NCBI GenBank assembly: GCA_013306675.1
Contig: JABLUY010000254.1
Coordinates: forward strand, 1-52,985
Length of the DNA: 52,985 nt
Direction: 5' to 3'
Source: Thraustochytrium sp. TN22
Taxonomy: Eukaryota; Sar; Bigyra; Thraustochytrida; Thraustochytriidae
Each line of letters starts with the position of its first letter. Within the stretch, counting starts at the first letter, position 1. The translations under genes and the position numbers were made by a program. Positions 1-8,893 of this stretch are shown here, piece after piece. Under the pieces are notes generated by a model. The model was not told the origin of the DNA and did not search any database. It was given only the letters and a program-made list of their open reading frames with translations.

Positions 1-492
1 GCCGCGGCTGGCGCGCCGCCCGCGGCGGGGGGCACCGCGCGAGTCCGGCGCCGCGTGCGGCGCGCGGCGGACCGGGGCCGCGCGACCGCGGCGGAGCCGC
101 GCGCGCGCCGGGTCCGGTGCGGGCGGGGCGCGGCGCGCAGGACTGCAAGCTGCGCGGCGACCACGAGCAGAGCGCCAAGAGCGAGGGACGCTTGTACGAG
201 GAGCTCAGGTGCGTGGCGGCGCGCGCGGCGGCGGCGGCGCGCGCGGCGGCGGCGCGGGAGACGGCCCGCGCCCCGCGCCGCGCGGCCTCGCGGCGCTTCT
301 GCGCGGCGGGCCGGGGATGCGGGCGCTGGATGGGCGTGGAGGATGGAGGAGGCAGGCATGCCCGCGAGCCACTGCTTTGCCAAGCTCGCGGGGGAGCAGG
401 CCGCGGCTGCGACAGGGCAAGGAGCGGAGGCTGACGGAGAGGCGGCGCGACGCGCGGACAGGTAGCAAGACCAAGGCTTCTAGCCCGGGAAG
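1..492 (+). other. GC-rich leader with a possible 5' intron (209-461)
   Basis: No complete gene is seen. A good donor (CAG|GTGCGT at 209) and an acceptor (GGACAG at 461) with a CTGAC branch-like site at 431-435 define a possible 253-nt intron. Joining the flanks in the reading frame open before the donor gives a stop at once (AGG TAG). This is therefore either a 5'-UTR intron of the small gene at 493 or the last intron of a gene entering from the left. The same CTGAC plus GT-AG layout occurs in two other introns of the window, which supports real splicing, but the coding status is unknown. Confidence 0.3.
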
Positions 493-815
493 ATGGCGAT
501 CGGCAAGTGGTCGCGCATGCTCGCGAGCCCGTATGTGACCGCGGAGTACAACGTCGCGGAGTACCTGCCGACGCTCGTGCGCTTCGGCAAGTCTCTGGCC
601 CCCCGCGGTACGTGCACTATTTTGGGTGGAGGAGGCGATGATGCACTCTGGAGGAGGACGAGGTGGCTGACGAGGACTTGGGTGTGAACTATTGTGAAAC
701 AGCTCCCTTCGTGATCAGCGGCGCTGCCGGCGCTGCCTGGCTCGTGTGGCCGGCGCTGACCCCGGAGTTCAAGGGCCGCTGGGGCCTTGGCCCCAAGGTG
801 GAGGCTAGCGACTAA
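493..815 (+). CDS. Two-exon small mitochondrial membrane protein, QCR10-like complex III subunit (tentative)
   Basis: Exons 493-607 and 703-815 join in frame to 75 residues. The 95-nt intron starts GTACGT, has CTGAC at 667-671 and ends ACAG. The protein begins MAIGKWSRMLAS, continues YLPTLVRFGKSLAPR, and after the junction has one hydrophobic segment (FVISGAAGAAWLVWPAL) and a short polar tail ending GLGPKVEASD. Small size, a single membrane span in the second half, and a preceding Y-x-P-x-L-x-x-(W/F)-G motif resemble the QCR10/UCR family of ubiquinol-cytochrome c reductase. Those are accessory single-span subunits of the inner-membrane complex. The similarity is weak and judged by eye; another small respiratory-chain subunit is possible. 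The intron and reading frame are more secure than the name. It lies tail-to-tail with LRRC49. Confidence 0.5.
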
Positions 816-930
816 GACTACTAAGATGAGTTTGTCCAGTGACTGCTATGATGCCAAGAGGAAGAGAAAACAGTTGTCAAATTCTTTCGTGGCGCGCGTC
901 GCGCAAGAGAGCTATACACCAGCTAGGGCC

Positions 931-931
<1 letters not shown>

Positions 932-974
<43 letters not shown>
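932..974. repeat. (GA)n microsatellite
   Basis: An almost pure GA dinucleotide run in the spacer between the convergent genes ending at 815 and 1138. A CT-rich block follows about 55 bases downstream. Nothing else gene-like is seen in 816-1137. Confidence 0.9.
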
Positions 975-979
<5 letters not shown>

Positions 980-1030
980 GGGAGAGAGAAAGGAAGAATG
1001 GCCGCTCTATCTTTCCCTATCTTTGATCGG

Positions 1031-1060
1031 CCTCTCTTCCTCTCTCTCTTCCTCTCTCTT
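1031..1060. repeat. CT-rich tract complementary to the upstream GA run
   Basis: Runs of TCTCTC separated by TTCC. On one transcript strand it could pair with the GA run at 932-974. It sits about 80 bases beyond the stop codon of the minus-strand LRRC49 gene, so it may lie in its 3' UTR. Confidence 0.7.
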
Positions 1061-1137
1061 TGACATGCCTCGGTCGATTTTGGAATGGCGCGCGTCGCGG
1101 ATTGTTATGTGCTTGCGAACGTCGTTTTACCCCGCCA

Positions 1138-3451
1138 TTACAGCCCAGAACTTTTGGCAAGCGCCTGCAAGGTGCGATCCCAGTAGCCATCGGTCTCGGA
1201 GAGCGCGCATTCGTGCGCTGCCTCACGCAGGCTGTGGTCGAGCAGCAGCGAAAAGTCCGCCTGAAAGGCAGCCTCCTCGTCGGCGGCGCGGCGCGCGCGC
1301 TGGAAGAGGTTAGCGGTGGCCTTGACGGCAATGCGGCGCGAGACGACCTCGGCGCGAGCGCGATCCAGACGCATGGCGTCGGCATCAATGGGCGGGAGCG
1401 AGGCGAGCAGAGGCTCGATCAGCGCCCGTGCGGCCTCGCGCTCGCCCGGCGTGACGACGACCCCGTCGAGCACGCCGACCATGGGCGCGTGGTGCACGAG
1501 CCAGGGGCGGTAGAACTGGCCGCGTACGAGCGGGCAACCGCGCACGGCGAGTGCGGCGATCGAGGGTGGGAGCGCCTTGGCGACGGCAGCGAGCTCGCGC
1601 AGCGCGCCCAGACGCGGGTTGGACAGCGTGACACTGGAGATGTGCGCCGGTAGCTTGGGCAGCGCGTGCTGCAAGAGGTCGTCGAGCGAGGCCTGCTGCA
1701 GGTCGACGGCCGTGGCGCCGCGCATCACGTCGGCGTCCTGCAGGGCGCCGTGCGGGCGGCCATAAATGCGCAAAATCGGGCAGGCGCCCGAGGAGTCGAG
1801 CTCGTAAAAGCCCTTGCGGCGCTCCGCATCAGCCAGCTGGTGGTCGAGCAGGTCGCGCTCTAGCGCGCTCATGTAGTCGGGGCTGGTCATCTTGGGACGC
1901 ACAGCCATCCAGCGCCCCAAGGCGCCCACGCGGCGGCCTGCAGCAGGCGCCGGTGACGCTGCCGCCGGCTCAGCCTTGCGAACCTGCTGCTGGTGCTGCT
2001 GGTGCTGCACCTCGGCATCTGCGTCGGCCTCCTCGCACAGCAGGTCCGTCGCGTAGCGCGCCCGGCTCGCCCCGAGCTTGCTGTTGGCGAGCAGCGCCTG
2101 CACCCTGGCGGGCTCCGCGTTGGTCGCGGCGGGCTGTGCGGACCCAGGACGGCGACGGTGCTGAGCCTTGCCCAGACCACCATCGGACCGCGACTGCTGA
2201 TTGGCTTCCTGCTTTGGCGGATGCCCCGGTTTGCTCTTGGCAGGGGGCTTGCGCGCGCCGCGGGGCGGCGCGCGGCGCTCCGCATCGCTGACAGGCAGCA
2301 GGTCGAGCACCTGGAGCGCCGGCAGGTGACGCGCGACCTCCTCCCGGTAGTCTTGCACGGACTCGCCAAGCGCGCGCAGCACGCCGTCGTTGCCATCGAG
2401 GGTGAGCTCGGTAAGGTTCTTGCATCCGAGCACGGGCTCGAGCGCCTCAAAGTCGGAAAGCGCGTTGTCGGACAGAAAGACGTGCTGCAGCGCCGGCAGC
2501 ACGCGCACACCCGCGGCGGAGGTGATGCGGTTGCGGCGCGCGTTGAGCTCCGTGAGCGAACGCAGCCCACGTACGTCGTGCGCGCGGATCTCCGTGAGCT
2601 TGTTGCTTGCCACATTGAGCACGCGCAGAGCTGCGAGCGAGCCAATGTCCTCGAGGGACACCAGCTCGTTCGCGTGCAGGTCCAGGACGTCTAGGTGGCG
2701 CGCGGCGCCCAGCAGTGGGCTCAAACGCGATATGCTGTTCTTGCCCAGCATCAGCACGCGCAGCATGGGCACGCCCTCCAGGGACCCCAGCTCGGTGATT
2801 CTGTTGTTGTACAGGTCGAGGAAGACGAGGTTGGCGAGGCGCAGGTTGCTCATGTGCTCCAGCCGGTTGTGTTGCAGGTTGAGCAGCCTCAGCCGCGGCT
2901 CGTTTTCGATGATGGGCACCGCGCGCAAGCCTCGCCGCTCCAGGCTCATGCGCTCGGGGCTCTTTTGCCGGGCAGCGGCCGTGCGGTGCACGATGGGGAT
3001 GCCCGCTTCGGTCTCGTCCGTGAGCGAGATACCGTCCGGACCCGCTGTGCTCGCTGCTGCTGCTGCTGCTGCTGCCTTCTTGGGGCTCGGCGCGCGCGCC
3101 GCTGGCGTACTACCCGCGCCGGCGGCTGAAGACACCTGACGTGGACGGGCGCCGCGCTCGGCGGGCATGACAAAGTAGCGTCCGGTGGACCAGCTGGGGG
3201 CGCCCGCGCTAGGCGCTGGGGCCGACCGGCTGGGGTCGCCGTTGCTTGTGCGGCGCACGCTTGCGGCACTCTTGGGCCGGCCCTTGGTCTTGCCGCCAGA
3301 GGACGTCCCGAGCGTCGTGGTGTTGGCCGCATGGTTCATCGGCCCGCTGCCCTGCAACGACCCCTGCGATCCGGTCCAAATATACTGGCGCTCCGGGTCG
3401 TCCGGCCTCCCAGCACGTATGCGCACCGACTGCGCCAGCTGCTTGTACAGC

Positions 3452-3487
<36 letters not shown>

Positions 3488-3693
3488 GCGCCGGGCTGCG
3501 CATAGGCGGCGAGCCCGAGGCCGTGGCCGACTTCGGCGTGCCGCGCCGCCGCGCTCGCCGCCGACTGCGGCCTCGGTTTGCGCAGCGCGGGCGCCGGCGT
3601 CTGCTCCGCGCCGCCCTGGCGCCTCCTGGCCTTGGCCGCGTCCGAGAAGTCGCCCAGCACGGCGCGCGTGCGCTCGTAGAACCCGGCCTCCAT
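1138..3693 (-). CDS. LRRC49: LRRC49 homologue, leucine-rich repeat protein of the tubulin polyglutamylase complex
   Basis: 851 residues, ATG at 3693. The N-terminal 245 residues are disordered, with polyglutamine at about 70-80 and polyalanine at about 207-214. Residues about 250-470 carry consecutive leucine-rich repeats of the SDS22 type. Blocks such as RLLNLQHNRLEHM, LVFLDLYNNRITEL and LDVLDLHANELVSLEDI match the LRRC49 pattern closely, including the lead-in ERMSLERRGLRAVPIIE. The C-terminal half (from about 600) is a separate conserved-looking region, which in animal LRRC49 lies beyond the repeats. In animals LRRC49 is a non-catalytic subunit (PGs4) of the TTLL1 polyglutamylase complex, which modifies axonemal and centriolar tubulin. 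A flagellar role here is inferred and fits the CFAP43/44-type gene in the same window. Single exon. Confidence 0.85.
3452..3486. repeat. (CTG/CAG)n tract coding polyQ in LRRC49
   Basis: About eleven CTG units on the plus strand, read as CAG (Gln) codons in the minus-strand LRRC49 gene. It is one of five CAG/CTG tracts in the window. Confidence 0.9.
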
Positions 3694-4532
3694 CTCGTCC
3701 CTCCCTGTGGACGTTAGCCAGCTCCAGCTCTAGCTCTCGTCCCCGCTGCTCCGGCCCGCCGCCCTGCGCGCGGCCGCGCGGCGCGGGGGCGAGGGCGCGT
3801 GCGCGGGGCCGAGTCCGCCGCCGCGCGCCGCCGCCGCCGCCGCCGCCGCCGACCGAGCTGCGCGCGCGCGGGGCCGGGTTCGGGTCTGCCGGGCGTCATG
3901 CCGCCTGGAGCCGCGGTGACGGCCGCGCGCGCGGCGGCAGGCCGCCTCGTGCGCGCGCGCGGGGCGCTCGCGGCGCTGGGCTTCGAGGATGGGGCGCGGC
4001 GGTCGCGCTCCGCCCCGCGCCGCGCCGCTCGCGGCCGTTTGTCATGCGGGGCGAGCGTCATCGTCGACGGATCGTGAAGCCAAGCGCGGAGCCGGGGCGG
4101 TCACGGATCTGCCGGGTTTGCAATCAAAGCTTCTTTCGAGCATTGGGGAAGACGCTTCTGGCCATCACAATCGTGGCGTGTCAGGCTCTCAGGCTTCATG
4201 ATTGCTTCAAGGGGCTGGTCTCCGCAAGCCAGGCGACGTGGAGGATGGACGAGGAGGGCGAGGAGGACGGCGGCGAGCCGACGGCAAAGAGCAGGTACAG
4301 ATGATTGGAGAGAGGCTCTACGGGTAGCTAGTGAAGCTGACTGCGCATTCGCTGCGGCCGGGGCACAGCAGCGCAGACTCGGTTGAGCTCACAGTCAGAA
4401 GAGCTCGCAAGGTCGCACAGCACAACGCGCAGAACTCGCTCGGATCGGCACAGCATGAATTCGGGTTGCTGATGCTCGCACGCGGCGCGCTGCACTGGCA
4501 CTGGGACTGGCAGGGGGTGGCGATCAGACCCA
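3694..4532. other. Spacer upstream of LRRC49, very GC-rich near the gene
   Basis: The first 350 bases upstream of the LRRC49 start are CpG-rich with a CGC/CGCCGC run (about 3828-3851), as expected for a GC-rich promoter or 5' UTR. The rest is less GC-rich and holds only the doubtful two-exon frame listed separately. No TATA-like box was found close to LRRC49. Confidence 0.5.
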
Positions 4533-4567
4533 TCAGCGGTACAGGCGCTCCGAGAGCTTGTGCGTGA
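4245..4567 (+). CDS. Doubtful two-exon small protein
   Basis: ATG at 4245 gives an acidic exon (4245-4294; MDEEGEEDGGEPTAKS) that ends in CAG|GTACAG. A CTGAC at 4337-4341 and a CACAG acceptor at 4368 allow an in-frame join to 4369-4567, for 82 residues in total. Intron length (74 nt) and signals resemble the two better introns in the window. No family is recognised, and exon 2 runs antisense over the last 35 bases of the PPR gene. It may equally be chance or a non-coding transcript. Confidence 0.2.
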
Positions 4568-7500
4568 CGTGGCGGAGGCGATTCTGGCGCTTGCGGTGGC
4601 GCTTGACCTTTTTGGTCTTGGCAATGGCCTGCGCGATGGCGGGAGTGCTGCGCCAGGCGTGCGGGTCCGCCGGGATGAGGCCCTCCTCGGGCTCGATCTT
4701 GTTCCACTTGCAACGCGAGCGCAGCACGCGCACGTAGCGCTCGTGGACGTAAAAGTTGTTCTTGCGCATGAACCGAAGCATGTCGAGCGCATCGTCGACG
4801 CGCTGCTCCTTGGCCAGGTACTCGACGAGGATGCCGGCGGAGTCGGTGTGAATCTGGCTGGCGCCGCCCAAGGCGACGAGCGAATCCTCAAAGAGCTTCA
4901 TGGCGCGATCGATCTTGCGCGTGCGCGAGTACATCTTGATCATGTCCAGGTAGGAGTACTTGTCGTGCGTCAACCCCCAGCGCTGGTACTCCTCGTCGAA
5001 GATTTGCTCCGCGCGGGTCAGGCTGAGGCCAGCTGTCGCCACGGCCAGGTAGTTGTTGACGAGGTCCACGTCCGGGTGCACGCCGCTCTGAATGGCCTGC
5101 TCGTAGAGCGCATCGGCTGACGCGTACATGAAGGGGCGGACGCTTTTGAAGCTGTCGCGGTCCGGCACGCCGTCAAAGGGCCGGCCGTACTCGACCTCGT
5201 CGGCCGGGACACGTGAGAGTGCGCCGCCGTCCGCGGCCTCGGAGGAGCCGTCCGCAGCCGCGTCCGGGTCGAAGTCGCGCGAGCTGGGGTCGCCGTCCTC
5301 CGCCCAGACACGCCGGAGGAGGCGGTCATGGGCCGCGCCCTGCGCGGTCTCGTCATCGCCGCCATCGCCGCCGCCTCGGACCGGGCGGCCCACGCTAGCC
5401 TGCAACCCGGCAAGCTCAGCCTGAAGCTGCTCGGGCGTAAGGTCGTCATCATCGTCGTCGCCAAAGTCGAAATCGTCTTCGTCGGCGAAGCCCATGCTGT
5501 CGTCGTCGTCATCGTCGTCATCGAAGTCGTCCGCGACCGCGCCCTTGCGCCGCGAAGGAGCGTCCTTGAGCGTCTCGCGGCGGAGCGCCTCGAGAACCTC
5601 GTCGCTGAGATACTGACGCCCCTTGCGGACCCGGGTGAGGTAGGAGCGGAATTCATCCTCGCTCATGTTGCGAATCGTGAACTCCGCCTCGCGCTTCGAA
5701 TGACCCAGGGATCGCAGCTGGATGAGCATGAGCTCCACGTCCGGGACGTCGAGGCGGGCAGGGCCGGCCGGGTAGCGCTCCTCCTTGGGCTCAACTTCAT
5801 CCTTCTGCTCGAGCACCTTGATGAGGTCGTCCAGGGTGCCGATCTCATTCGGATTCATGGGGCCGCCCTTGAACCTGCGGTCGTCGCCGTCGCGGTTGCG
5901 AAACTCAAGTTCATCAAAGGCCTCGCCCTGCTCCTCCGCCATGGTCCGGAAGGCGCCCTCGAGGCGGTTTTCGTCATAGCCGAAGCGCGCGAACTCCCTG
6001 GCGATCTTGCCCGCGGCGCGCGCCGGCACGGGCTCCTCGACGACGTCCTGCAGCGCCTCCATGGGGCTGTCCAGCGTCACGGGCACGGGCACCGGGTCAA
6101 GGTGTCGCTGAGCGGCCTCGGCCTGCGGGAGCGCAGGGGCCGCCGCTTCGCGCATCATGAGCGGCATCTGGGCGCCCAACTCGAAAGCGCCAGGGCTGAG
6201 GCCAGGGGCCGAGAGGGGGTCGTCCTCGTCGAAGAAGTCCTCGTCCTGCGTGCTGGAGCCGTCCAGCGAGGCGGCCACCAAAGGCACGCGGTGCTGCCGC
6301 GCGCCCTCGATGGAGGCGTGGCGCATGGCGCGCTGCTGTACGAGGAGCGGGACCTCCTCGTTGTTGGCGAGGTACTGCTCCTTTTGCAGCTGGCGCAAAA
6401 AGTACTCGCGATCCAGCAAATGGAGGTCCTCGAAAGCCTCGTGCCAGGTGCCGTTGTAGCGCGCGACGTGGTCCGCGCCGTCGTGCTCCTCAGAAGCCTT
6501 GAGCAGGTCCTTGTCCCAGCGCGGGTTGAAGTAGGCGTCGGAAGGGAGGTACTTGAGCAGACGCACGAGGTCGCGCGCCTGGTCGTAGGGCTCGGGCGAC
6601 TGATAGTCGGCAGGCTTGTTGCGTACCCAGTAGTCGGCCTTGGGCTTGGGAAGGACCTCAGCCTCCGCGACGCTGCGGTAAACGGCCAGCAGGCTGCCGT
6701 AAGCAATCGAGTCGGGCCGCACGCCCTCGGTCTGTGTACAATCCTGCCAAATCTCCTCGGCGAGCTCCCAGTCGAGCAGCGTCTGGCAGGCGTTGAGCAG
6801 CAGGGAGAGCGTGACGGCGTTGACAGGCAGGTGCAGGTTGCGCAGCTTGTCGTAGATCTCAAAGGTGTGATGCACATTGTCCTTGTCGCGCGCGCAGGCC
6901 TGCATGGCGTAGTGGTAGACGTCGCGCGTCATGATGACCTCGCGGCGGTCGTGCACGTTGCCCATGTCGTTGAGGCGCAGCGCGCCAATGTCGAGCTCCT
7001 CTGTCTCGAAGTCTATGAGTTGCAGCCGCGCGCCGTAACCGTTGCGCTTGTGCGATTTGATGTGCATGAGCGAGCGGTGCATCTCGAGCGTCTGCGGGAG
7101 GTCAAAGCGGATCTTGAGCGAGTCGTAGATGGCCTGCGCGCGGTCCGTCTGCCGCAGCGAGAGGCAGCCCTCGATCATGGCGCACACCTGCTCGACCGTG
7201 GGCGTGCGCCCGCGCTTGATGACCAGGTCGTTCAGGAGGTCCGCCGCTCGGTGCACGTCGCGGTCCTGGGTCAGCACGACACGCACGAGGTGCGCGATCG
7301 CCTCGTCCAGCACCGCGATGTCACCGGATTCCTCGAGCAGCGCAATGGTCTCCAGCGCCGCGCCCTTGGTGCCGCTGCGCACGTCTTCAATAATGGTGGC
7401 CGCCGCCACGTCCACGGCGCGGCTGTGGTTGCGTTGCGCCTCGGCAATACTGTCGGTCGGCGCGGCGATGGCACGCTCCACGGCGGCCGGCATCGGGTCG

Positions 7501-8195
7501 GGCCCGTCCGACCGCAGCGCCTCCACCACCGTTTCCAGCGTGAGAGGCTCCACGTCTTCGTCCGCCGCACTCTCGCCGGCCCGTGCCATATCTACGGGCG
7601 ACGGCAGCATGAGCGGGCTCTGCCGCCGCTCCCGCGCCTCGGCCTCCAGCTGTTCCAAGCGCTGCGCGAAGGCAATCTCCATCTCGAGCGTCGTGTCGCC
7701 CGGCAGCGGGTTCCACGCGCCGGGCAGGTCGATGCGGCTAAAGTCAGGGTTCGGCAGCAGAATCTGGCGGATCATCTGCGCGTCGAAAATCATCTCCTTG
7801 ATGACCGCCGGGTCCGTCAGCTCCCGCATCGCCGGCAGGTCCTTGTTCGGCGTCACATACGCCTTGTGCGCCACGATGCCCTTGACGTTGTGCGGGTCAT
7901 CATGCGAGCCTGTCCTCGGCATGCGCTTGTACGCCTTGGTCTGCCGCTTGCGCCGCGGCTTCCGGTCCGGCCTGTACCCGCGCCGCTGCTGCAGCTGCGC
8001 CAGCTGCTGCAGCTGCAGCCGCTGCGGCTGCTGCGCCAGGCCCAGGCCGCCCGGCGCCAGGTCCACCAGGCCGCCGTCCACATCGCCGAGACCGCCCCAG
8101 GCGGCGCCGGCGCGGGCCGGCCGGCCGAGGCTCCGCCGCACGGCCTGCGCCGCGCCCGCGCGCGCGCGCACCAGCCCGGTCCGAGCGTGCAGCAT
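4533..8195 (-). CDS. Large mitochondrial pentatricopeptide-repeat (PPR) protein
   Basis: 1220 residues from the ATG at 8195. The frame is open to an ATG at 8618, but the extra 141 residues look like translated UTR, while MLHARTGLVRARAG and the following Arg/Ala-rich stretch look like a mitochondrial presequence. A basic patch (RKPRRKRQTKAYKRM) follows. PPR-like helical pairs are visible at about residues 420-500 (e.g. VTLSLLLNACQTLLDWELA, then RPDSIAYGSLLAVY) and near the C-terminus at about 1020-1110 (VDLVNNYLAVATAGLSL, YSYLDMIKMYSRTRKIDRAM). Between them is a long acidic linker with runs of Asp at about 890-920. The tail is strongly basic (KTKKVKRHRKRQNRLRH). PPR proteins bind organellar RNA; the basic tail and size suggest a mitochondrial ribosome- or RNA-associated role. 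The target is unknown. Confidence 0.7.
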   Translation of the reverse strand: MLHARTGLVRARAGAAQAVRRSLGRPARAGAAWGGLGDVDGGLVDLAPGGLGLAQQPQRLQLQQLAQLQQRRGYRPDRKPRRKRQTKAYKRMPRTGSHDDPHNVKGIVAHKAYVTPNKDLPAMRELTDPAVIKEMIFDAQMIRQILLPNPDFSRIDLPGAWNPLPGDTTLEMEIAFAQRLEQLEAEARERRQSPLMLPSPVDMARAGESAADEDVEPLTLETVVEALRSDGPDPMPAAVERAIAAPTDSIAEAQRNHSRAVDVAAATIIEDVRSGTKGAALETIALLEESGDIAVLDEAIAHLVRVVLTQDRDVHRAADLLNDLVIKRGRTPTVEQVCAMIEGCLSLRQTDRAQAIYDSLKIRFDLPQTLEMHRSLMHIKSHKRNGYGARLQLIDFETEELDIGALRLNDMGNVHDRREVIMTRDVYHYAMQACARDKDNVHHTFEIYDKLRNLHLPVNAVTLSLLLNACQTLLDWELAEEIWQDCTQTEGVRPDSIAYGSLLAVYRSVAEAEVLPKPKADYWVRNKPADYQSPEPYDQARDLVRLLKYLPSDAYFNPRWDKDLLKASEEHDGADHVARYNGTWHEAFEDLHLLDREYFLRQLQKEQYLANNEEVPLLVQQRAMRHASIEGARQHRVPLVAASLDGSSTQDEDFFDEDDPLSAPGLSPGAFELGAQMPLMMREAAAPALPQAEAAQRHLDPVPVPVTLDSPMEALQDVVEEPVPARAAGKIAREFARFGYDENRLEGAFRTMAEEQGEAFDELEFRNRDGDDRRFKGGPMNPNEIGTLDDLIKVLEQKDEVEPKEERYPAGPARLDVPDVELMLIQLRSLGHSKREAEFTIRNMSEDEFRSYLTRVRKGRQYLSDEVLEALRRETLKDAPSRRKGAVADDFDDDDDDDDSMGFADEDDFDFGDDDDDDLTPEQLQAELAGLQASVGRPVRGGGDGGDDETAQGAAHDRLLRRVWAEDGDPSSRDFDPDAAADGSSEAADGGALSRVPADEVEYGRPFDGVPDRDSFKSVRPFMYASADALYEQAIQSGVHPDVDLVNNYLAVATAGLSLTRAEQIFDEEYQRWGLTHDKYSYLDMIKMYSRTRKIDRAMKLFEDSLVALGGASQIHTDSAGILVEYLAKEQRVDDALDMLRFMRKNNFYVHERYVRVLRSRCKWNKIEPEEGLIPADPHAWRSTPAIAQAIAKTKKVKRHRKRQNRLRHVTHKLSERLYR

Positions 8196-8756
8196 CGCGA
8201 GCGAGGCCCCGGAGGCGGCGGTCCTGCTCAGGTTTTGGTTGGTGGAGGCCTGCGTCGGGACCACTCGGACCGCGACCAGTGCGAGAAAGACAGAACTTGA
8301 GGCGAGAGGGAAGTTCTGGCCGTCACCGTGCGCACAGCAGAGAGCATGCCTTGGAGGCCGAGCCCGAGGCAAGCCAGGCTGAGGTCGCAAAGCCCGCAAC
8401 GTGCTCGTGCTGTGCTTGCCTTTGCTCGCGGCCAACCTGCGTTTGGTCGCGTTTGGTCTCTTGGGGATTGACCACGAGCTTGGGAGGATTGCCGAGGCGA
8501 TGCTTGCGTCCACGGGCTTCGCAGCTGACTTGGGAAAGCTTTGGCTTCGAGCACAAGTCTCTTCGAGCACGTTTGGGCGTTGAGACAAACTTTTTCCCGT
8601 GTTGCAGTCAATGAGCATCGTGGTGCGTCTGGTTGCTCTTTCTTGAGCAGGTCGAATTCTTTTGTCGTTTCATTAGGCTGGCAAGCTTGACATCCGAGAG
8701 CATTCTAGCAAGTGAACGACTCGATCTTCTTCATCGTCATCATCAGCATCATCATG
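8196..8756. other. Spacer / 5' region of the PPR gene
   Basis: The base composition is less GC-rich than in the genes. Both strands have short open frames, but none has a recognisable family or good start context. It contains TTGG/TTGC-rich stretches and probably the PPR promoter and leader. Confidence 0.4.
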
Positions 8757-8829
8757 TTGGTTGGTTGGTTGGTTGGTTGGTTGGTTGGTTGGTTGGTTGG
8801 TTGGTTGGTCGGTTGGTTGGTCGGCTAGT
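8757..8829. repeat. (GGTT)n tetranucleotide repeat
   Basis: About 17 units of TTGG/GGTT with two TCGG interruptions near the right end. It lies just beyond the 3' end of the minus-strand bromodomain gene. Confidence 0.95.
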
Positions 8830-8877
8830 CGCTCTGCTCTGCTCTGCTCGGCTCTGCTCTGCTCGGCTCGGCTCTGC
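8830..8877. repeat. (CTCTG/CTCGG)n pentanucleotide repeat
   Basis: Alternating CTCTG and CTCGG units directly follow the GGTT array and end 17 bases before the stop codon (minus strand) of the bromodomain gene. Confidence 0.85.
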
Positions 8878-8893
8878 GAGCAAGGGTGACATA

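Noticed and set aside
5328-8300. 990-codon open frame on the plus strand opposite the PPR gene
   Set aside because: Antisense shadow of a GC-rich gene: Arg/Leu/Val/Gly/His-rich, no domain, and the minus-strand protein has clear PPR features.
8196-8618. N-terminal extension of the PPR protein from the ATG at 8618
   Set aside because: Composition unlike the rest; the ATG at 8195 starts a typical mitochondrial presequence.
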